In this document: positions 29,497-35,614 of the stretch, piece after piece
How the letters are laid out: every line of letters begins with the position of its first letter
Numbering within the stretch: the stretch's first letter is position 1
Source: Latescibacteria bacterium UBA6620
GTDB taxonomy: Bacteria; Latescibacterota; UBA2968
Length of the DNA: 35,614 bases
Assembly: GCA_002433075.1 (NCBI GenBank)
Contig: DJHM01000022.1
Span: forward strand, 410,261 to 445,874
Direction of reading: 5' to 3'
Position numbers and translations under genes: made by a program
The notes under the pieces: generated by a model
Seen by the model: only the letters and a program-made list of their open reading frames with translations
Database searches by the model: none
Told to the model about the DNA's origin: nothing

Positions 29497-30549
29497 ATGT
29501 CCACTGCCGTTCTGCTCTCCGGAGGTGTCGACAGTTCCGTCGCCCTCCATCTTGCCCGTCGTGACGATCCCGACATCAGGGCATTCTACCTGAAGATCTG
29601 GTTAGAGGACGAACTCGCCCATATCGGAGACTGTCCGTGGGAGGAGGATCTATCTTTTGCCCGGGCGGTTTGCGAGCAGATCGATGTTCCTCTCGAGGTC
29701 GTGCCACTCCAGACCGAGTATCTCGAGCGCGTCGTCACGCACGCCATTTCGGAGCTGAAGGCCGGCCGGACACCGAGTCCCGACATCTTCTGCAACCAGC
29801 GAATCAAGTTCGGCGCCTTCTTCGATCGGGTGGGGCACACCTTCGATCGCATCGCTTCTGGTCACTACGCGACAATCGAGCGTGGCACCCCCAGCGACCG
29901 ATTGAAGCGATCTCCGGATCTAGTCAAGGACCAGACGTATTTCCTCTGCAACCTGCGACAGGAACAGATCCGGAAGGCCGCGTTCCCAATCGGCCACCTG
30001 AGGAAGGAGGAGGTTCGCCGCCTGGCCGCCGAACTCGATCTCCCGAACCGCTACCGCAAGGACAGCCAGGGCATCTGTTTTCTCGGAAGAATCCACTACC
30101 CCGATTTTGTACGTTTCCATCTCGGCGAACGACATGGCGACATTGTCGATACCGACTCTGGCACCGTCCTTGGCAATCATCGGGGCTACTGGTTTCACAC
30201 GATCGGCCAACGGCAGGGCCTCGGGCTTGGCGGGGGCCCCTGGTATGTCGTCGGGAAGGATGTTGAGACAAACATCGTCTATGTCGCTCACCAGGATCGC
30301 AGAGACCCCACGCTGCGCCGTACTTTCACCGTCGACGCGCCAAACTGGATCGGACCCGAGCCCGAAAACCAGACCCTGACAGTGAAGCTTCGCCACGGTC
30401 CCCATCTGACGCCCTGCACACTCACCGCCGCAGAGGGCGGTTATCGTGTCGATCTGGAACAGCCCGACGGCGGTATCGCCGCAGGCCAGTGGGCGGTCTT
30501 CTACGATGACGACACTTGTCTGGGTGGCGGGGTCATCGACTTTCGATGA
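29497..30549 (+). CDS. mnmA: tRNA-specific 2-thiouridylase
   Basis: A 350-residue MnmA/TrmU, which thiolates uridine 34 of Lys, Glu and Gln tRNAs using ATP and persulfide sulfur. Motifs: the PP-loop LLSGGVDSS (6-14), first catalytic Cys C99 (SPDIFCNQRIKF), SGHYATIE, KDQTYFL, second catalytic Cys C194 (RKDSQGICFLG), and the C-terminal beta-barrel (TIGQRQGLGLGGGPWYV). All catalytic residues are present and the length is normal. It stands between two cupin genes and is a housekeeping gene in otherwise metabolic surroundings. The DUF985 gene overlaps its 3' end. Confidence 0.97.
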   Translation: MSTAVLLSGGVDSSVALHLARRDDPDIRAFYLKIWLEDELAHIGDCPWEEDLSFARAVCEQIDVPLEVVPLQTEYLERVVTHAISELKAGRTPSPDIFCNQRIKFGAFFDRVGHTFDRIASGHYATIERGTPSDRLKRSPDLVKDQTYFLCNLRQEQIRKAAFPIGHLRKEEVRRLAAELDLPNRYRKDSQGICFLGRIHYPDFVRFHLGERHGDIVDTDSGTVLGNHRGYWFHTIGQRQGLGLGGGPWYVVGKDVETNIVYVAHQDRRDPTLRRTFTVDAPNWIGPEPENQTLTVKLRHGPHLTPCTLTAAEGGYRVDLEQPDGGIAAGQWAVFYDDDTCLGGGVIDFR

Positions 30550-31012
30550 CCCCGCCCGGGACTGGATCGACATCCTCGCCCTCGAACCACACCCTGAGGG
30601 CGGCTATTACCGGGAAACCTTCCGGTCGGATAATGAAATCGACACCGCCATCTACTTCCTCCTCGAAGCCGGTCAGATTTCCGCCTTCCATCGCATTGCC
30701 TCCGACGAGCTCTGGTGTTTTCATACCGGCGCCCCGTTGTGCGTCGAGCAACTCAACCCTGACGGTTCAAGAACGACCCATCGCCTGGGACCGTTGCCCG
30801 ACCTGAAGCAATCTTTTCAGTGCGTCATCCCGGCGCAAAGCTGGTTTGGCACTCACGTCGACGCCGACATCGGCTACAGTCTCGTCAGCTGCGCGGTCGC
30901 GCCCAGATTCGTGTTTCCCGACTTCGAACTCGCTGATCGAGCGAAACTCATCCGTGCGTTTCCCCAACATTCAGACCTAATCGAGCGCCTCACCCTCGAG
31001 CGTTCCGAGTAG
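30506..31012 (+). CDS. DUF985 (Cupin_5) family protein
   Basis: A 168-residue cupin of the DUF985 family, with signatures LEPHPEGGYYRETFRS (26-41), SAFHRIASDELWCFHTG (59-75), QCVIPAQSWFG and YSLVSCAVAPRFVFPDFELAD. The best-supported start is the ATG at 30506, which overlaps mnmA by 44 nt; a GTG at 30524 would still overlap and keep the whole domain. The long overlap suggests translation coupled to mnmA. The family's biochemical role is not established; the fold suggests small-molecule or sugar binding. Confidence 0.88.
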   Translation: MTTLVWVAGSSTFDDPARDWIDILALEPHPEGGYYRETFRSDNEIDTAIYFLLEAGQISAFHRIASDELWCFHTGAPLCVEQLNPDGSRTTHRLGPLPDLKQSFQCVIPAQSWFGTHVDADIGYSLVSCAVAPRFVFPDFELADRAKLIRAFPQHSDLIERLTLERSE

Positions 31013-31042
31013 AGCGGCAGCCTCAGAGATCGAAAGGACAAG

Positions 31043-32311
31043 ATGGAAAAAATCAGCGTAACGATTAACGGGACCGGCTTTGCTGGAGACTTCACCACTC
31101 AGGTCTATGGGATGATCCCCCACAAGAACGGTGTTGAAATCGATCTCGCAGGTGTCTGCTCGGGCCACTTCGAAAACGCACAGGCGTTCGCGAAGAAGCA
31201 CGGCATCCGGGAGGCGTATGCCGAACATCAGACGATGGTCGAATCCGTCAGACCTGACATCGACAACATCGCCTGCGCCAACTACGCCCACGGACAGTAC
31301 ACGATGGAAGCCGCGAGGGCGGGCGCGAAGGTGATCGTCCTGGAGAAGCCTCCGGTCATCTGGCCGGGTCACGTGGAGGGACGCGAAGCGGATGGGGAGA
31401 CCCAGAAAACCGAATCGATGGCCTACCTGGGTGAAGTGCTCGATGTGGTGAGAGAACACGGGAGCAAGCTTCTCTACGCGGAGGATTTTGTCTACTTCGA
31501 CGGCGTCCGAGGGCTCGTGGAGGTGATGGTGCAGGCGAGTCAGCGAAACAAAGGGAAGGTGCTCTATCAGCGAGGTTTCTGCGCCCACCAGGGTTCTCAC
31601 GCGCCCGCCTACGATACGCCATCTGTGTCAGGCGGTGGCGCCCTGTTCAACAAGGCCTGTCATCCGCTCGGCCCCGTGCTCTATGTCAAGCAGGTCGAGG
31701 GGATTTTGAAAGACGGTGTGCCCATTCGCCCGAAGCGTATCTCCGCCGTTGCGCTCCAGGTCTTGAAGCATCAGCCAGAGTCGGCCGGCGAGCACTTTCG
31801 AGTGATGCAGAACGTCGACGATTTCGGCCGCGTCACCGTCGTCTTCGATGACAACACGGTGGCCGAGGTCCTGGGTTACGACCTCAGCATCAGCGGAATC
31901 CGAAACGAACTGTCCGTCATCGCCGACTTCGGCCAGTACGACATCCGCGTCAATCCCAACAACGCGAACGAGATCTTCCTGCCCTCGGCCGATCCGTTGG
32001 GGGACATCCTGTTTCGGGAGAAACTTCCGACTGCGGAGGGCACGTCGTTCCCGATCCCCAACCAGTTCCACACCCACGGCTTCGTGAACGAGATGAATGA
32101 CGCCGTCGAGTGTGTCCTGGCAGACGACCGCTACCCGCAGTCCGGCGCAATGATGGCGTGGGACACGATGGCCGTCCTAATGGCCGCTTACGAATCGAGC
32201 GAGAAAGATGCCGTTTTCATCGACATCTCGGACATCACTTCGTCCCGCACGTTCGAAGCCTCGGAACTCCCTTCACCCGAGCACTTCATCGGCGTCTTCC
32301 AGAAACAATAA
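31043..32311 (+). CDS. Gfo/Idh/MocA-family oxidoreductase
   Basis: A 422-residue NAD(P)-dependent oxidoreductase. The Rossmann turn is divergent (VTINGTGFAGDF, 6-17), and the family EKP motif is E101-K102-P103 (VIVLEKPPV). A further insertion (GHVEGREADGETQKTESM) follows EKP and makes the protein longer than the usual 330-390 residues. The catalytic region probably includes GGGALFNKACHPLGPVLYV, where HP resembles the GxxxDxxxH helix with a replaced Asp. AAAGGAC precedes the ATG. Substrates of this family are polyols, sugars and inositols; none is indicated here. Confidence 0.88.
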   Translation: MEKISVTINGTGFAGDFTTQVYGMIPHKNGVEIDLAGVCSGHFENAQAFAKKHGIREAYAEHQTMVESVRPDIDNIACANYAHGQYTMEAARAGAKVIVLEKPPVIWPGHVEGREADGETQKTESMAYLGEVLDVVREHGSKLLYAEDFVYFDGVRGLVEVMVQASQRNKGKVLYQRGFCAHQGSHAPAYDTPSVSGGGALFNKACHPLGPVLYVKQVEGILKDGVPIRPKRISAVALQVLKHQPESAGEHFRVMQNVDDFGRVTVVFDDNTVAEVLGYDLSISGIRNELSVIADFGQYDIRVNPNNANEIFLPSADPLGDILFREKLPTAEGTSFPIPNQFHTHGFVNEMNDAVECVLADDRYPQSGAMMAWDTMAVLMAAYESSEKDAVFIDISDITSSRTFEASELPSPEHFIGVFQKQ

Positions 32312-32486
32312 AGAAATATCGCGTTGGTCTGCCGAGCCGCAGCCCAACGGGCGAAGGCTGGTTTGTCTTTCTCGTCTCGCGGCGTATCTTGCTCACCCGA
32401 TCGACAAGTCGTCGGTTGCCTGACCTACGTAACAGGCCACACCGCATTCTTCGGTTTGCGTCAAGAACCCTATTTGTGATCACACA

Positions 32487-33431
32487 ATGAAGAAAGTCGC
32501 CCTGATCTGGCACCCCGAATTCCAAAATCACGACACCGGCAAGGGCCACCCAGAGCGTCCCGAACGCCTTGCTGCACTCCATCGGCATCTGGATGAGTCG
32601 GGCCTGGGGCAGGACCTCACCACGATCGAGCCCTTTGTCGTCGACGAGGACTGGCTGCATCGCGGACACGCCGCCGCACACGTCACGAACGTCAGGAAGC
32701 GATGCGAGCAGGGTGCAACGTATATGGAGGACTACGAAACGATGCTCTGTCCCGCCTCCTACGACATCGCCCGCCGGGCCGTGGGAGCTACGTTTGCCGG
32801 CGCCGACGCCATCGCATCGGGTGACGTCGACTTCGCGTTCTGCGCCGTTCGCCCGCCGGGGCACCACGCCGAGTTCGACCGGGCGATGGGCTTCTGTCTG
32901 TTCAACAGCGTCGCCATCGCCGCGCGCTACATCCAGGAAACCCACGACCTCGAACGAGTCGTGATCATCGACTGGGACGTCCACCACGGCAACGGAACGC
33001 AGCACATCCTCGAAACGGACCCGTCGATCTTCTACTTCAGTATCCACCAGTTCCCACACTATCCCGGAACGGGTGCGGCCGACGAGCGCGGCCTCGGCGA
33101 AGGCCTGGGCGCCACCCTCAACGTACCGGTTCCTGCCGGAACGGGCGACGACGTCTACCGCGATGCTTTCGACCAGACATTGATTCCTGCGATGGAGACC
33201 TTCCGCCCCGAGTTCGTCATTGTCTCCGCAGGGTTCGACGCCCACGTTCGCGACCCCCTGTCAATGACGCGCGTGAGTGACGAAGGCTTTGCCCGGATGA
33301 CCGAACAGGTGCTCACGATCGCCAACGACCACGCTAACGGGCGGCTTCTTTCCGTCCTCGAAGGGGGCTATGACCTCGAGGGACTTTCATCCGGCGTGGA
33401 AACCCATCTCAAGGCCCTTCTTGATGCGTAG
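32487..33431 (+). CDS. Histone-deacetylase-superfamily (acetylpolyamine/acetoin-utilisation type) deacetylase
   Basis: A 314-residue class II-like deacetylase. Zinc ligands D164 and H166 (IDWDVHHGNG) and D251 (SAGFDAH), the catalytic His pair H126-H127 (RPPGHHA) and the transition-state Tyr Y295 (EGGYDLEGL) are all present, so it should be active. In bacteria such enzymes remove acetyl groups from polyamines, small molecules or lysine side chains. It starts at ATG 32487, 175 nt after the oxidoreductase, with no clear promoter found in that gap. An association with the Lys-rich H1-like protein at the other end of the window is tempting but unsupported. The next gene follows 33 nt later. Confidence 0.93.
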   Translation: MKKVALIWHPEFQNHDTGKGHPERPERLAALHRHLDESGLGQDLTTIEPFVVDEDWLHRGHAAAHVTNVRKRCEQGATYMEDYETMLCPASYDIARRAVGATFAGADAIASGDVDFAFCAVRPPGHHAEFDRAMGFCLFNSVAIAARYIQETHDLERVVIIDWDVHHGNGTQHILETDPSIFYFSIHQFPHYPGTGAADERGLGEGLGATLNVPVPAGTGDDVYRDAFDQTLIPAMETFRPEFVIVSAGFDAHVRDPLSMTRVSDEGFARMTEQVLTIANDHANGRLLSVLEGGYDLEGLSSGVETHLKALLDA

Positions 33432-33464
33432 GGACGCGCCGGAATCGCCGGAAGGGGTCGATCG

Positions 33465-34316
33465 GTGACGACAGTCGCATTCCAGGGTGAATACGGCGCC
33501 TTCAGCGAGATGGCAGCACGATCCCATTTCGGGCAGGACGTCGACGTCGCGCCGCAACCGGATTTCGCCCACCTTTTTCGCGCCGTCGAAGATGGATCGG
33601 CCTCTCACGGGATGGTGCCCATCGAGAACACCCTGATGGGCAGCATCTACGAGAACTACGATCACCTGCTGAAGCACGGTCTCTCCATCGTCGGGGAAAG
33701 CAAGTTACGCATCGTCCACAACCTCATCGTAAACGAAGGCGTGGGTCTCGAGGACATTCGCGAGATCCATTCCCAGCCCCCTGCCCTCGCCCAATGTGTG
33801 AACTTGATCGAGAGCCTGCCGAAGGCCCGGGCGGTCGCCGCTCACGACACCGCCGGCGCGGTTCGTGCCCTCCGGGACTCAGGCGATCGAAACACGGCCG
33901 CGATCGCCAGTCGTCAGGCCGCCATAGACTATGGACTGGAAATCCTGCGCGAGGGCGTCGAGGACAATCATCAGAATTTCACGCGGTTCGTCGTTGTCGC
34001 CCCCCAGGCCGAACACCCCGACCCGCCGGCAAAGACGTCGATCGTCTTCACCCTCAGTCACGAACCCGGTTCGCTCTACGCAAGCCTGGGGTCGTTTGCC
34101 GATCGCGACATCAATATGTTGAAGATCGAATCCCGCCCGATCGCCGGTAGACCGTTCGAATACACCTTCTACCTCGACATTGCCGGCGACCAGCGAGACG
34201 AGCTCTGCCGTGAGGCCCTCGCTGGACTCGAAGCCCACACCACCACCTTCAAGATTCTGGGATCCTACAAGGAAGGCGATATCGTGGAGGGCGAGGTCCG
34301 TCCTCCATTGACCTGA
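33465..34316 (+). CDS. pheA: Prephenate dehydratase
   Basis: A 283-residue monofunctional prephenate dehydratase: prephenate to phenylpyruvate, in phenylalanine synthesis. The periplasmic-binding-like catalytic domain (about 1-180) has AFQGEYGAFSEMAA, GMVPIENTLMGSI and the catalytic TRF motif at 173-175 (HQNFTRFVVV). The ACT domain (about 191-272) has HEPGSLYASLGSFADRDINM and KIESRP, and would mediate feedback inhibition by phenylalanine. There is no chorismate mutase domain. It starts at GTG 33465. It lies directly upstream of an aminotransferase that could finish the pathway. Confidence 0.96.
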   Translation: MTTVAFQGEYGAFSEMAARSHFGQDVDVAPQPDFAHLFRAVEDGSASHGMVPIENTLMGSIYENYDHLLKHGLSIVGESKLRIVHNLIVNEGVGLEDIREIHSQPPALAQCVNLIESLPKARAVAAHDTAGAVRALRDSGDRNTAAIASRQAAIDYGLEILREGVEDNHQNFTRFVVVAPQAEHPDPPAKTSIVFTLSHEPGSLYASLGSFADRDINMLKIESRPIAGRPFEYTFYLDIAGDQRDELCREALAGLEAHTTTFKILGSYKEGDIVEGEVRPPLT

Positions 34317-34435
34317 CACTACGCAGCACGGTGCCTGATCAGAGTGATTTCGCATCGATAATGGGCGCGGCCCATAGCCACTCCCACACTCCCGTTCACC
34401 CCAACAGCGACGGAAAAAACCAAAGCAGGATGGTC

Positions 34436-35602
34436 ATGAATCTCTCTAGCAAGATGTCTCTCCTCGGTACCGAATCGGCATTCGACGTCCTCGTCGAGGC
34501 ACGGGCGCTCGAGGCCCAGGGGAAAGACATCATTCATCTCGAAATCGGCGAGCCCGACTTCGACACCCCCGAGCACATTCGCGAAGCCGCCAAGAAAGCG
34601 TTGGATGACGGCTTCACACACTACGGGCCGGCAGCAGGACTCCCCGAGCTGCGCGAAGCCATCGCGGCCGACGTCGCGCAGAGTCGCAACATCGATGTTC
34701 ATCCAGACCAGATCGTCGTCACACCCGGCGCCAAGCCCATTATGTTCTTCGTCATCCTCGCGTATGGCGAGCCCGGAGCGGAGATCATCTACCCCAACCC
34801 CGGCTTTCCCATCTACGAGTCCGTCATTAAATTCAGCGGCGCCACACCGGTGGCGGCCCCGCTCCTCGAAGAGAAGGACTTCAGCCTCGACATCGACGAG
34901 TTCCGCTCTCTCGTCAACGACAAGACCCGGCTCATCATTATCAATTCGCCACAGAATCCGACCGGCGGCTTCATCCCGCCCGAGGACCTCGAGGCCATCG
35001 CCGAAATCGCCGTCGATCGTGGCATCCCCATCTTCGCAGACGAGATTTATTCTCGAATGCTCTACGACGACCCGTTCAGCAGCATCTCGGCCTATGACGG
35101 AGTCAACGAAGACCTGATCATCCTCGACGGCTTCTCGAAGACCTACGCGATGACCGGCTGGCGGGTGGGCTACGGGGTGATGCCGAAGGATCTCGCAACG
35201 CAGGTCGCCCGGCTGATGGTCAACAGCAACTCCTGCACCGCCGCGTTCAGCCAGATGGCCGGTATCGCGGCGCTTACCGGCCCCCAGGACGAATCCGATG
35301 CGATGATCGCCGAATTCAAAAGACGTCGAGACGTCTTTTCCGCCGGCCTGGACCAGATCGAGGGGTTCTCGTGTCGCGTTCCGAAGGGAGCCTTCTACCT
35401 GTTCCCGAACGTCACCGGCCTAGGCAAACCATCGTTGGAAATCGAGAACATCCTCCTCCAGGAGGCAGGTGTAGCTTCGCTCTCCGGCACCGGCTTCGGG
35501 GAATATGGCGAAGGTTATCTCCGCTTCTCCTACGCCAACTCGCTGGAGAACCTGGAAGAAGCCGTCGCGCGCATCGCCGCTTGTGAGAAGCTGAGAGACT
35601 GA
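34436..35602 (+). CDS. Class I PLP-dependent aminotransferase (aspartate/aromatic type)
   Basis: A 388-residue fold-type I aminotransferase. The Schiff-base Lys is K235 (LDGFSKTYAMTGWRVGY). PLP contacts are N174 (INSPQNPTGG) and D202 with Y205 (ADEIYSRML), with the second-layer Arg R243. A substrate-carboxylate Arg lies in GYLRFSYA near the C-terminus. It belongs to the AspC/AraT-like subgroup starting MNLSSKMSLLGTESAFDV. The frame is open to a GTG at 34331, but that would add 35 non-conserved residues (HSHSHTP). AGGA precedes the ATG at 34436, and an ATG at 34430 is also possible. Next to pheA it may convert phenylpyruvate to phenylalanine, or prephenate to arogenate. Confidence 0.93.
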   Translation: MNLSSKMSLLGTESAFDVLVEARALEAQGKDIIHLEIGEPDFDTPEHIREAAKKALDDGFTHYGPAAGLPELREAIAADVAQSRNIDVHPDQIVVTPGAKPIMFFVILAYGEPGAEIIYPNPGFPIYESVIKFSGATPVAAPLLEEKDFSLDIDEFRSLVNDKTRLIIINSPQNPTGGFIPPEDLEAIAEIAVDRGIPIFADEIYSRMLYDDPFSSISAYDGVNEDLIILDGFSKTYAMTGWRVGYGVMPKDLATQVARLMVNSNSCTAAFSQMAGIAALTGPQDESDAMIAEFKRRRDVFSAGLDQIEGFSCRVPKGAFYLFPNVTGLGKPSLEIENILLQEAGVASLSGTGFGEYGEGYLRFSYANSLENLEEAVARIAACEKLRD

Positions 35603-35614
35603 GAGACTGAGAGA
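35591..35614. repeat. Three-copy CTGAGAGA tandem repeat at the window edge
   Basis: CTGAGAGA is repeated three times without change from 35591 to 35614, running through the aminotransferase stop codon (TGA at 35600-35602) and up to the last base of the window. The array may continue beyond it. Confidence 0.75.

Noticed and set aside
32312..32486. Promoter or terminator between the oxidoreductase and HDAC genes
   Set aside because: No convincing -35/-10 pair or hairpin with T-run was found in this 175-nt gap.

Overview
The window reads as chromosomal DNA of a GC-rich (by eye, not computed), Gram-negative, free-living heterotrophic bacterium. The envelope-energising ExbB/ExbD/ExbD/TonB set implies an outer membrane. 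The many acid-sugar, cupin, amidohydrolase, TauD-type and Gfo/Idh/MocA enzymes, a lysine-rich histone H1-like protein, and short degenerate intergenic repeats resemble what is seen in environmental lineages such as Latescibacterota, Planctomycetota or related groups. No rRNA, ribosomal protein or other phylogenetic marker is present, so the placement is only an inference. I saw no tRNA, CRISPR array, transposase or phage gene.

Layout. (1) 1-1910, minus strand: a truncated lysine/alanine-rich H1-like protein and IMP dehydrogenase (guaB). guaB has a strong promoter and a roughly 210-nt leader with an intrinsic terminator between two mutually complementary hairpins. (2) 2193-8104, plus strand: a divergent promoter, a small membrane-anchored protein, an exported TPR protein, ExbB-ExbD-ExbD-TonB closed by a 21-bp-stem terminator, then a second exported TPR protein with its own promoter and terminator. 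(3) 8279-11293: a 1004-residue protein with an extremely acidic repeat region of about 500 residues, a degenerate response-regulator receiver, one membrane segment and an unknown C-terminal region. (4) 11403-14970: MFS transporter, DUF72 protein, methyltransferase and metallo-beta-lactamase-fold hydrolase, tightly packed. (5) 15019-20772: a scar-like region. A plus-strand TPR-family pseudogene (nonsense codon, missing 3' end) and a plus-strand receiver pseudogene (decayed 5' end) bracket five minus-strand genes: VOC protein, SMP-30-like beta-propeller, Ldh2 dehydrogenase, galactonate-dehydratase-like enolase-superfamily enzyme and type I dehydroquinase-like enzyme. This module is flanked by two direct copies of a 44-bp repeat, with an inverted partial copy on the right. 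(6) 20923-35602, plus strand: a dense run with alpha/beta hydrolase, membrane protein, TauD-like dioxygenase, RmlD-like reductase, cupin, flavin reductase, two amidohydrolases, Rieske ferredoxin, a frameshifted YbhN/LPG-synthase-like membrane protein, cupin, MnmA, DUF985 cupin, Gfo/Idh/MocA oxidoreductase, HDAC-family deacetylase, prephenate dehydratase and a class I aminotransferase.

How the genes fit together. The Exb/TonB set couples the proton gradient to an outer-membrane process, probably with the flanking exported TPR proteins as periplasmic partners; no TonB-dependent receptor is in the window. The five-gene minus-strand module looks like acid-sugar or related polyol-acid catabolism. 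The 24.6-27.8 kb group (flavin reductase, two paralogous amidohydrolases, Rieske ferredoxin) looks like part of an oxidative/hydrolytic degradation pathway whose oxygenase is not visible here. PheA plus the aminotransferase at the right edge fit phenylalanine synthesis. The most unusual features are the acidic pseudo-receiver protein, the repeat-bounded module with broken genes on both sides, the guaB leader, and the altered active-site residues in the dehydroquinase-like protein and in one amidohydrolase.
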